Below, one piece after another: positions 1-5,902 of a stretch of DNA of 6,138 nucleotides (position 1 is its first letter; every line of letters starts with the position of its first letter). Location: positions 1-6,138 of the forward strand of contig JAJBVR010000019.1 in the NCBI GenBank assembly GCA_020859725.1, in the 5' to 3' direction. The notes below the pieces were generated by a model. The model saw only the letters and a program-made list of their open reading frames with translations. It had not been told where the DNA came from and made no database searches. The position numbers and the translations under genes were made by a program. This DNA comes from Clostridiales bacterium (GTDB lineage: Bacteria; Bacillota; Clostridia; Oscillospirales; Acutalibacteraceae).

Positions 1-157
1 CCTTAATACCGCTTTCTATAAGATAATCACGAAACAAATAAAACAAAAGGTAGCTTTTGCCGCACCGCCTGATTCCGGTAATAACCTTAATCAAACCATT
101 TTCTTTTTTGTCAATCAGCCTGCTTAAATAGGCATCTCGGCTTATAAGCTTTTCCAT
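1..157 (-). CDS. AAA-family ATPase, AAA_14/DUF4143 type, N-terminal part only
   Basis: Partial gene: the first 52 codons lie in the window and the rest runs off the left edge. The protein begins MEKLISRDAYLSRLIDKK and then reads LIKVITGIRRCGKSYLL. This is a beta strand followed by a Walker A P-loop (GIRRCGKS, about residues 27-34). The 'TGxRRxGKS' form placed this close to the N-terminus is typical of the AAA_14 plus DUF4143 ATP-binding proteins, which are common, often multicopy accessory genes in Clostridia and Bacteroidetes with poorly known function. The ATG at 157 is well supported: a GGGGG purine run lies 8 bases upstream, and a sigma-A-like promoter sits further up at 211-239. It is co-directional with the WYL regulator gene 133 bases upstream, so that regulator may control it (inference). 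The C-terminal DUF4143 domain cannot be seen, so the exact subfamily is inferred from the P-loop context. Confidence 0.85.
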   Translation of the reverse strand, partial: MEKLISRDAYLSRLIDKKENGLIKVITGIRRCGKSYLLFYLFRDYLIESGIK

Positions 158-210
158 AGAATTTTCCCCCGCTTAAAACTTGCTGCACTTTTCCCGTAAA
201 TTATAACTGT

Positions 211-239
211 ATCATAACATTATTTTACCTAAAAAACAA
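211..239 (-). promoter_or_regulatory. Putative sigma-A promoter of the ATPase gene
   Basis: Reading the minus strand, TTGTTT (239-234) and TATGAT (216-211) are separated by exactly 17 bases. The -10 matches the consensus TATAAT at 5 of 6 positions and the -35 keeps the TTG core. The -10 ends 53 bases before the ATPase start codon. The -35 lies next to the 13-bp dyad at 246-283, so a protein bound there could affect polymerase access. Prediction is by eye only. Confidence 0.5.
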
Positions 240-245
240 TATTAT

Positions 246-283
246 AATTAAAACTTAGTAGAAAATTTCCCTAAGTTTTAATT
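246..283. repeat. Perfect 13-bp inverted repeat between the WYL gene and the ATPase promoter
   Basis: AATTAAAACTTAG (246-258) is repeated as its exact reverse complement at 271-283, with a 12-base spacer. It begins 7 bases past the WYL regulator stop codon and ends 6 bases before the ATPase -35. Two readings are possible: an operator bound by a dimeric regulator such as the neighbouring WYL protein, or an AT-rich hairpin that helps end the WYL transcript. The stem has only two G/C pairs and no clean T-run follows on the minus strand, so a terminator role is less convincing than usual. Confidence 0.6.
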
Positions 284-290
284 TTAAGCG

Positions 291-1277
291 TTATTCTTGT
301 TCTTTATTTATTGCGTCAAATTCCTTTTGTATCATCTGTCTATACTGCTCTTTCACACTCTCCGGTGCAAGTATCTGTACCTTGCCGCCGAACCCGAACA
401 CCCAACCGAAAAAGGTCTGACTGGCTGACACTTCGGTAATCAGCCGGAAAGAAGTCATATCATACGCAAGAGTTGTCACATCTTCTCCGAAACGATCAAT
501 CATCGTTTTCATCAGACTGTTATCGCAACGCAGATCCACCGTTACCTCATCGCCGTCATACATAAAGAATACTTCCTTTGTAAAATCAGCAATATTGAAA
601 TCTTCCGGCTGCGGTATGCTTGTCTTTTCCAATATTCCCGGCGTGGCAGCAATGCGGTCAACCCGGAAAGTCACAATCTTGCCTTTCTTTTTGGAATAGC
701 CGATCACATAATAGTAATCTCCATTCCATAAAAGATTGTAAGGACTGAGTTTGTAGACCTCTCCTTTGTTTTTCAATACTTTTTTCTTTAGTCCTGTATA
801 ATCGTAATACTGAAAAGAAATCTGCTTGCCGGCATTGATAGCGTCGTTGATTGTATCCACTATGTAATAAATCTGCTCATTGTCCGGCTTAATTCTATCG
901 GCAATATAATTATTCCGCTTGAGCTTGGATATCTGACCCCGACTCGTTAATGTATGGATTTTCTCAATCAGTGCATCGCTTTTCTTCTTCGTAATAAACT
1001 TGGAGGACTCTACTGCGTCAATCAGCAGCTTCAGCTCCGGCAGCTCGAACCTGCGGCTTGCAATAAAATATTTGCTCTGCGTGGAGTGTATGGTAAAAAT
1101 GTCCAGTCCATATTCCACAAGTGCGGCAATATCCTTTGTGATGGTTGTCCTGTGTGCGGATATTCCGTATTCGTCATTTAATATATTGATTAACTGTGTT
1201 GTGGAAAGAGGATTTTCTTCATCGGTTCTTTCCGGTAAAATCTTTTGTAGGTATAAAATTCTTGGCTTTGTTTCCAT
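291..1277 (-). CDS. WYL-domain helix-turn-helix transcriptional regulator
   Basis: Predicted DNA-binding regulator of the YafY/WYL family, 328 residues from the preferred start. An N-terminal winged helix-turn-helix spans roughly residues 7-73, with the helix pair around LSTTQLINIL...ISAHRTTITKDIAAL. The WYL domain, a ligand-sensing SH3-like fold, spans roughly 136-218 and includes SPYNLLWNGDYYYVIGYS and FRVDRI. A WCX-type C-terminal extension (about 243-318) ends in GWVFGFGGKVQILAPESV and a terminal helix. The eponymous W-Y-L triplet is replaced by Y-Y-V, a tolerated variant in Clostridia. I start at 1277 rather than the longer in-frame ATG at 1298 because GGAAAG lies 5 bases upstream of 1277, nothing similar precedes 1298, and METKPRILYLQKIL fits usual family N-termini. 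The ATPase gene downstream is a plausible target. WYL proteins often control defence or stress genes, but the ligand and regulon here are unknown. No clear promoter was seen upstream. Confidence 0.9.
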   Translation of the reverse strand: METKPRILYLQKILPERTDEENPLSTTQLINILNDEYGISAHRTTITKDIAALVEYGLDIFTIHSTQSKYFIASRRFELPELKLLIDAVESSKFITKKKSDALIEKIHTLTSRGQISKLKRNNYIADRIKPDNEQIYYIVDTINDAINAGKQISFQYYDYTGLKKKVLKNKGEVYKLSPYNLLWNGDYYYVIGYSKKKGKIVTFRVDRIAATPGILEKTSIPQPEDFNIADFTKEVFFMYDGDEVTVDLRCDNSLMKTMIDRFGEDVTTLAYDMTSFRLITEVSASQTFFGWVFGFGGKVQILAPESVKEQYRQMIQKEFDAINKEQE

Positions 1278-1282
1278 AATAT

Positions 1283-1288
1283 CTTTCC
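1283..1288 (-). promoter_or_regulatory. Ribosome binding site deciding the WYL start
   Basis: GGAAAG on the minus strand lies 5 bases before the ATG at 1277 (8 bases measured from the GGA core). The alternative ATG at 1298 has only AT-rich, non-purine sequence in front of it. The gene should therefore start at 1277, removing seven residues (MFDWKDI) from the longest open frame. Confidence 0.6.
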
Positions 1289-1364
1289 AATCAAACATTC
1301 AGTGCAATGACTATTCTGCTGCTCTTAAAATGGATTTACTCATTTTCCGGTTTTAATATTTTTG

Positions 1365-1400
1365 TGACGAAAAGACAGGGCGATTGCTCACCCTGCCTTT
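1365..1400 (-). terminator. Probable intrinsic terminator after the RHS fragment
   Basis: On the minus strand AAAGGCAGGG (1400-1391) pairs with CCCTGTCTTT (1380-1371). This gives a 10-bp stem with one G-T wobble and a 10-base loop, and the descending arm runs into TTTTCG. The hairpin sits 45 bases past the RHS stop codon in the right orientation to end that transcript. The T-run is short, so efficiency is uncertain. It lies inside the short alternative-frame extension of the RHS gene described in the findings. Confidence 0.5.
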
Positions 1401-1444
1401 GGAGTTTGAACTGACGTAGAGAACAGCCCCAGTTTTTAGCGGTA

Positions 1445-3082
1445 TTAACAGCTTTTTTTCACCGGCTGAACTACGTGCTTGTTTGCCCAGCTCACCGCAG
1501 ACTTTGCAGCTTTTTTTACTGAATTTACCGCGCTTTTAAACCAGCCGTGACCGCTCGGGTCTGTAATATTCAGCGGGTTGTTGCCTGCATAGGCATAAAG
1601 ATTCCGTGTTATCGGTTTTTCGATGCTTCCGAGGACTGTATCCTTTGTAAGGAATCTTCCGCTTGAAGCGTCATAATACCTTGCACGTAGATACTGATTA
1701 TTCGTTGAGCTGTCCGTATATTCGGCGTTATACTGATACGGATTATTCAGCGTATAATTTGACTTAGTGGTCACTCCGTAAGCGTCATAGGTATATGATA
1801 TCATATTTCCGCCGGAATTTCCAGCTAAACTTGCAACGGAGCCTCTTCCGTCATAGAGATAATATCCTTTTGTGCCGTTGATTGTGGCACTGCTGCGCCG
1901 GTCGCCGTATTCATAAATATTTGTTATGCTTTGGTTAGCGCCGTACTCCATTAACACCTGAGTGTGCTCTGTGTTGATATCGTTTATATAACCCGTCAGC
2001 TCATAGTTGATTGCGGTGTTCTGCGTTACTCCGTTCGGTATCAGCATTTCGTCACGGATCATATCATGGTCGTAGGAAATACCGCCCGAAGCATAGTTGT
2101 AGTAAACATTTTCAGCAGTACCCGCCTGATTTGACACATATTCGGAATTTTTACGATAATCAAGGCGGAAAATTCTGTCTCCGTTTCCGTCATAAAGCGC
2201 AGCCATAAGCAGGGAGCCGTTTTCCGATACCGCTTTTAAACGGTTTTCGTTATCATATGTATAATCACGTACATTTTCCGTTTCATTGCAGGTGGTATTT
2301 TTAAGATTTCCGTTTTCATCATACGTAAGAATTACGTGCTTATACTTATTGTCGTCATCGCAGTTGCCCTCTATGTCCGTTATCTGATTATTATCGTTAT
2401 ACGTATACTGTGTGTTGCACAGGGCGCTGTCTGCGTTTGTTTTTACGGCTGTAAGCCTGTTTCCGGCATTGTCATATGTGTATTCCGTGGTATAGGTTTC
2501 AACAACATCGTTATCCTTGTATTTAGTATACAAATCGGAAACAATCTGCCCTCTGCCGTCATATTCGTAATTATGTGTTACAATATTCTTTTCATCCTGT
2601 GCGGATTCACTGAGGATATATCCGGATTTGTCATAAGTATATGTAAATTCGGATAATTGCTTGGATGTTCCGTAATACGGTTCCTTACCCATATTGACAA
2701 GCTTTGTGATTTTACCCATATCATCATATTCTATGGTGGTATAGGTGCTGTTGGGTCTTGTTACCTTAACTACATTGCCGTTATCGTCACGGTCATACGA
2801 AGTTATTTTACCCTGTCTGTCCTTAATCTGTGTCAGCTGATCAAGTACGTTGTAGGTATACTGAACCGTTGTGTTGTCAGGGTAAGTGAGCTTTGAGATA
2901 TTGCCGTATTCATCATAGGAATACTTTATCTGCCTGCCGTTTGAAAGGTTAACGGCTGTGATTCTGCCCGCTTCGTCATATTCATACTCTGTTGTTCCTG
3001 CAACATCATCCATAGAAATTCTGTTGCCGTCAAGGTCATAGCCGTAGAGCGCCTGCGGGTCTTCCTCATCATCGTAGAATGT
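1445..3082 (-). pseudogene. RHS/YD-repeat protein, 5'-truncated fragment with the conserved core
   Basis: C-terminal part of an RHS-family surface or secreted protein. From the first ATG (3013) it encodes 522 residues, but the RHS reading continues in frame to 3082 (TFYDDEEDPQALYGYDLDGN) and is then cut by TAG at 3083-3085. No ATG, GTG or TTG lies in that stretch and no Shine-Dalgarno precedes 3013. The real N-terminus is therefore missing and this is probably a remnant or unexpressed cassette. YD-repeat motifs such as YEYDEAGRI, YSYDEYGNI, YTYDNAGNRL and LTYDENGNL fill residues 9-260. The RHS core follows: YLRARYYDASSGRFLTKDT (441-459) and NLYAYAGNNPLNITDPSGH (471-489). Whole family members usually exceed 1000 residues and end in a variable toxin domain. 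Here only 33 Lys/Ala-rich residues follow DPSGH and no toxin domain is visible. An A7 run near the stop suggests a frameshift that shortened the tail. No immunity gene was recognised. Confidence 0.85.
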
Positions 3083-3203
3083 CTATTCAATTTTCAAGGT
3101 TCTTGAGTTTTTGTCCTCACTAACCAATTGGGGAAAAATTTTGCGTTTGAAAGAAAAAACTTTTGCAAAAATGAAAAAAATTTTTTCACCTCCATTTGGG
3201 CAT
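3083..3203. other. AT-rich non-coding segment abutting the RHS truncation
   Basis: This stretch separates the truncated RHS frame from the tandem terminators. On the minus strand it holds an orphan Shine-Dalgarno-like GGAGGTG (3193-3187) with no ATG at usable spacing, several A/T tracts, and CCTTGAAAATTGAATAG ending at the RHS break. Bases 3172-3188 form a perfect dyad (8-bp arms TGAAAAAA and TTTTTTCA around one central A). The CCTTGAAAA(T/C)TGAATA word resembles, from memory, a motif in Firmicutes 16S-23S spacers and in dispersed repeats. I cannot confirm this without a search. A 65-codon open frame covers the segment (3083-3280) but also crosses both terminators, so I do not call a gene. 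Confidence 0.4.
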
Positions 3204-3240
3204 AAAAAATGCCCCTTACATCTTTGATTGATGCAAGGGG
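3204..3240 (-). terminator. Second tandem intrinsic terminator downstream of lysS
   Basis: On the minus strand CCCCTTGCATC (3240-3230) pairs with GATGTAAGGGG (3222-3212). The stem is 11 bp with one G-T wobble and a 7-base loop, and CA then six T follow (3209-3204). The wobble becomes an A-C mismatch on the plus strand, which supports function as a minus-strand RNA. It backs up the terminator at 3250-3276 only 10 bases upstream. The tail can also form a small competing hairpin (GGGCAT/ATGCCC). Confidence 0.75.
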
Positions 3241-3249
3241 TACAAAATG

Positions 3250-3276
3250 AAAAAGCCCGCTGATTTCTCAGCGGGC
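3250..3276 (-). terminator. Intrinsic terminator of the greA-lysS unit
   Basis: GCCCGCTGA (3276-3268 on the minus strand) and TCAGCGGGC (3263-3255) form a perfect 9-bp GC-rich stem capped by a GAAA tetraloop, followed by TTTTT (3254-3250). This is a textbook Rho-independent terminator in the orientation of lysS, about 150 bases past its stop codon. Confidence 0.88.
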
Positions 3277-3297
3277 ACATTAACTTATATGAAGTTG

Positions 3298-3408
3298 TCT
3301 GAACTCAGCGTAATTCGCACAATGCCAAAACTGTCTTTGGCTTAAGTTTGGCTTAAATTGGCTTAAGCTTTGGCTTAAAAATGCTCAATAAATTCTGCTG
3401 AGTGCAGA
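3298..3408. repeat. 18-bp imperfect inverted repeat enclosing phased short repeats, 3' of lysS
   Basis: The left arm (3298-3315, TCTGAACTCAGCGTAATT) and right arm (3391-3408, AATTCTGCTGAGTGCAGA) are reverse complements at 15 of 18 positions, with 75 bases between them. The right arm lies 20 bases past the lysS stop, so the structure is in the lysS 3' untranslated region, upstream of the tandem terminators. It could be an RNA stem, a protein-binding dyad or a small non-autonomous element. No target-site duplication was recognised. Confidence 0.6.
3336..3379. repeat. Four tandem copies of TTGGCTTAA at about 11-bp spacing
   Basis: TTGGCTTAA occurs starting at 3337, 3348, 3358 and 3370. The steps are 11, 10 and 12 bases, averaging one turn of B-DNA. 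Just before the first copy, GCCAAA (3324-3329) forms an inverted partner of TTTGGC (3336-3341) around a 6-base loop. Copies one and three carry a following G, making the CTTAAG palindrome. The phasing suggests a binding array on one face of the helix, or simply slippage-generated repeats. Confidence 0.8.
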
Positions 3409-3428
3409 TATAAAGACTTATACAGACT

Positions 3429-5276
3429 TTACTTCTCCAACGGTTTCATTGTCGGAAAAAGGAGAACATCTCTTATACTGTAAGAATCGGTAAGAAGCAT
3501 AACAAGCCTGTCTATTCCTATTCCGAGCCCTCCGGTTGGAGGCATACCGTATTCAAGAGCGGTTACAAAATCCTCATCAATCATATTAGCCTCGTCATCG
3601 CCTGCTTCACGCAGCTTCATCTGCGCTTTAAAGCGCTCCATTTGGTCAATAGGATCATTAAGTTCTGAATACGCGTTTCCGTATTCACCGCCAAGAATAA
3701 ACAGCTCAAACCTTTCCGTAAACGCAGGGCAATCCGGTTTTCTTTTAGTAAGCGGCGAGATTTCAACAGGATAATCCATAATAAAGGTTGGCTGCACAAG
3801 ATTTTTCTCAACAAATTCCTCAAAAAAGGAATTAAGAATATCGCCCCAAGTTGCCTTGCCGTTTTCAATTTCAATATTCTTTTCCTTTGCGGTTTCAACA
3901 GCCTTTTCATCATCAGCCATAAAATCCGCAAAATTAACGCCGCTGTATTTTTCAACCGCTTCAATCATTGTCATTCTTGCAAACGGAGATTCAAGATCTA
4001 TCTCAGCACCGTTAAATGTGATGTGCAGATTACCGCAAACTTCGCTTGCCGCGTGCCTGATTATATTTTCCGCAATATCCATCATTCCGTGATAATCAGT
4101 GAACGCCTGGTAAAGTTCCATGCAGGTAAATTCCGGATTATGGCGAACATCCATACCCTCGTTTCTGAAATTTCTGCCTATTTCATAAACTCTTTCCATT
4201 CCTCCCACAATAAGGCGCTTTAAATAAAGCTCCGTGGCTATTCTGAGATACATATCCATATTAAGAGTATTATGATGAGTAATAAACGGGCGGGCGGAAG
4301 CGCCGCCGGGAATATTATTTAAAATGGGTGTTTCCACTTCAATAAATCCAAGATTATCAAGATAATTTCTTATTGATGAAATTATCTTTGAGCGTTTAAT
4401 AAAAGTGTCCTTAACCGCGGGATTCATTATCATATCAAGATAACGTTTTCTGTATCTAGTGTCTGTATCGGTTAAGCCGTGAAATTTCTCGGGAAGAGGA
4501 AGAAGCGATTTTGCGATAAGGCGTATTTTCTTTGCGTGAATGGAAATTTCACCGGTTTTGGTTTTAAAAACAAATCCTTTTATTTCGGCTATATCGCCTA
4601 TATCCCATTTTTTAAATTCGGCAAAAGCATCCTCGCCCACATCATTCATACGAACATAAACCTGGATTCTTCCGTTTCTGTCCTGCAAATCAATAAAGTT
4701 TGCCTTTCCCATATCACGCCTTGTCATTATTCTGCCGCAAACGGAAACATCACTGCCCTCCAGGCTTTCATAATTTTCTTTTATTTCATTGCTTTTGTGG
4801 GTTTGATTGGCGGAGGTTATTTCAAACGGGTCCTTTCCGCTTTTCCGAAGCGCAGCAAGCTTATCAATTCTTATTTGCTTTTGTTCATTTTCAGAAAGCA
4901 CAGCCTGCGCCACGGTTATAGGGGCCGAATTGGCGTTATTTCCAATAAAATCAATATTTTCAAGAGCCTCAGACACGGTTGCCGCCTCACCCGAGCACGC
5001 CGATGCACCTGTTTGAAGAAACAGAGTATATTTAATTTTATCGCCGAACGGTTCAACAAGGAATTTAGGATTTGATTTTTCCTCATCATTTTCAACGCTG
5101 TTTTGAACTTTCATACGGCTGTTTTTCTTAACCGCCTTTATTCCTCTTTTACACTCATCCTCTTTTTCAAAAACGGGCGACTGAGCATACACCTTGTCAT
5201 CCGCTTTAAATTCAAAGCTGAAAGTGCCGTCAGCCCTTTTGCTGATTTCAAACTTTCCTGCCATAAAAATTTCCAT
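3429..5276 (-). CDS. lysS: Lysyl-tRNA synthetase (class II) with N-terminal YegP/DUF1508-like extension
   Basis: Charges tRNA-Lys with lysine using ATP in the cytoplasm (EC 6.1.1.6). The product is 615 residues; bacterial LysRS is usually about 490-510. Residues from about 127 (LSENEQKQIRIDKLAALRKSGKDPFE) form a normal enzyme. An OB-fold anticodon-binding domain spans about 175-255 (VCGRIMTRRDMGKANFIDLQD). Motif 1 is near 300-320 (LGFIEVETPIL). Motif 2 is at 362-390 (RVYEIGRNFRNEGMDVRHN with FRNE at 370-373). Motif 3 is at 582-608 (GGLGIGIDRLVMLLTD, catalytic Arg590). All class II signatures are intact, so it should be active. The extra N-terminus has a clear DUF1508/YegP-like unit at about 6-54 (GKFEISKRADGTFSFEFKA...CKRGIKAVKKNS), an acidic linker, and possibly a degenerate second unit at 70-115. 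Either ATG 5276 or ATG 5264 (MAGKFEI, four residues shorter) may be the start. GGAAAGG favours the first weakly. It follows greA co-directionally, a common Firmicutes pairing, and ends before two tandem terminators. Confidence 0.95.
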   Translation of the reverse strand: MEIFMAGKFEISKRADGTFSFEFKADDKVYAQSPVFEKEDECKRGIKAVKKNSRMKVQNSVENDEEKSNPKFLVEPFGDKIKYTLFLQTGASACSGEAATVSEALENIDFIGNNANSAPITVAQAVLSENEQKQIRIDKLAALRKSGKDPFEITSANQTHKSNEIKENYESLEGSDVSVCGRIMTRRDMGKANFIDLQDRNGRIQVYVRMNDVGEDAFAEFKKWDIGDIAEIKGFVFKTKTGEISIHAKKIRLIAKSLLPLPEKFHGLTDTDTRYRKRYLDMIMNPAVKDTFIKRSKIISSIRNYLDNLGFIEVETPILNNIPGGASARPFITHHNTLNMDMYLRIATELYLKRLIVGGMERVYEIGRNFRNEGMDVRHNPEFTCMELYQAFTDYHGMMDIAENIIRHAASEVCGNLHITFNGAEIDLESPFARMTMIEAVEKYSGVNFADFMADDEKAVETAKEKNIEIENGKATWGDILNSFFEEFVEKNLVQPTFIMDYPVEISPLTKRKPDCPAFTERFELFILGGEYGNAYSELNDPIDQMERFKAQMKLREAGDDEANMIDEDFVTALEYGMPPTGGLGIGIDRLVMLLTDSYSIRDVLLFPTMKPLEK

Positions 5277-5426
5277 AGCCTTTCCGGCTACAAACAGTTT
5301 ATAAAAAATAATTAATACGCTTTGCTGTAGCCGTACAAAGCGTATAATTGCAATTCAGCCGTTTCTGATAAATTTAAAACGGCAATATAAGAATGTGTTT
5401 TTACAATGTTATACATTGCCGAAAAA
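5277..5426 (-). promoter_or_regulatory. Structured leader between greA and lysS, candidate attenuator
   Basis: This 150-base spacer holds no gene and no convincing promoter, so lysS probably depends on readthrough from greA. In transcript order it contains four elements. CGGCAAT (5421-5415) could pair with ATTGCCG (5385-5379). A hairpin GCCGTTT/AAACGGC (5383-5377 with 5364-5358) competes for that same ATTGCCG strand. The terminator-like hairpin comes next (5303-5349). Last is the lysS ribosome-binding region, where AGCC-GGAAA-GGCT (5289-5277) can form a small stem with the purine-rich site in its loop. Competing stems plus a terminator just before a start codon are the layout of an attenuator. 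It is not a T-box: no GGTGG-type T-box sequence is visible and the space is too short. The mechanism is inference. Confidence 0.45.
5303..5349 (-). terminator. Terminator-like hairpin directly upstream of lysS
   Basis: On the minus strand ATACGCTTTG (5345-5336) pairs perfectly with CAAAGCGTAT (5324-5315) over 10 bp with an 11-base loop. With one bulged T the stem extends by a further AATT/AATT, and A plus six T (5308-5303) follow. The T-run ends 27 bases before the lysS ATG. It may separate greA from lysS or act as a regulated attenuator. Its loop contains CGGCTACA, complementary to TGTAGCCG (5292-5285) beside the lysS ribosome binding site. Confidence 0.65.
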
Positions 5427-5894
5427 TTATTTTATTTTAATTATTTCATATTTAAGATTGCCTATAGGCGCTTCAACCACAACCGTTTCGCCTTTTTTCG
5501 CGCCGATAAGCGCTTTGCCTACAGGGCTTTCATTTGAAATTTTGCCCTCTGCCGGATTTGACTGAGCAAAGCCTACAATTTCATATGTTGCCAGTGAAGA
5601 ATCCGAAAGCCTTTTAACCATAACAACAGAGCCCATTGAAACGGCGTCTTTATCGGCAACATCAATTATTTCGGCATGATCAAGCTGATATTCAAGCTCC
5701 GTTATTCTGGCTTCTATCTTTGCCTGCTCTGATTTTGCCTCGTCATATTCGCTGTTTTCAGAAAGGTCGCCGTAAGAACGAGACACCTTTAATTTTTCCG
5801 CTATATCAATACGGCCCTCTGTTTTAAGATTTTCAAGCTCTTTTTCAAGCTCCGCTTTGCCCGACGCCGTCATTTTAAAAGTTTTTGCTGCCAT
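5427..5894 (-). CDS. greA: Transcription elongation factor GreA
   Basis: GreA enters the RNA polymerase secondary channel and stimulates cleavage of backtracked transcripts, rescuing stalled complexes. The protein is 155 residues, close to the usual ~158, and complete. The N-terminal antiparallel coiled coil spans about residues 8-78. Its tip carries YGDLSENSEYDEAK with the acidic residues Asp43 and Glu46, which correspond to E. coli Asp41 and Glu44 and position the catalytic magnesium. The C-terminal FKBP-like globular domain follows (about 85-155), with GSVVMVKRL, SNPAEGKISNESPVGKALIG and a final strand YEIIKIK. The ATG at 5894 is supported by AAAGGAGT ending 8 bases upstream and a near-consensus promoter at 5930-5958. 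It is followed co-directionally by lysS after 150 bases, a frequent Firmicutes arrangement. Confidence 0.97.
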   Translation of the reverse strand: MAAKTFKMTASGKAELEKELENLKTEGRIDIAEKLKVSRSYGDLSENSEYDEAKSEQAKIEARITELEYQLDHAEIIDVADKDAVSMGSVVMVKRLSDSSLATYEIVGFAQSNPAEGKISNESPVGKALIGAKKGETVVVEAPIGNLKYEIIKIK

Positions 5895-5902
5895 AAAAGA
5901 TT

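Noticed and set aside
1000..1356. Plus-strand 118-codon open frame overlapping the start of the WYL gene
   Set aside because: It is antisense to clear helix-turn-helix coding, no Shine-Dalgarno precedes it and no domain was recognised.
1445..3013. Active contact-dependent RHS toxin system
   Set aside because: There is no N-terminal secretion region, no toxin domain after DPSGH and no immunity gene downstream, so an active toxin is not supported.
3083..3280. Minus-strand 65-codon open frame starting MCPLRNQRAF
   Set aside because: It runs through both lysS terminator hairpins, so its sequence is explained by GC stems and A/T tracts. It has no ribosome binding site and no recognisable domain.
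3336..3379. CRISPR array
   Set aside because: The units are 9-11 bases with no spacers, far shorter than CRISPR repeats, and no cas gene is nearby.
4479..5075. Plus-strand 198-codon open frame opposite lysS
   Set aside because: It lies wholly antisense to strongly conserved LysRS coding, has no ribosome binding site, and its low-complexity Phe/Tyr/Ile/Arg-rich product looks like a reverse-strand shadow.
5277..5426. T-box or lysine riboswitch in the lysS leader
   Set aside because: There is no T-box consensus, no specifier stem of adequate length, and the spacer is too short for the lysine riboswitch five-helix fold.
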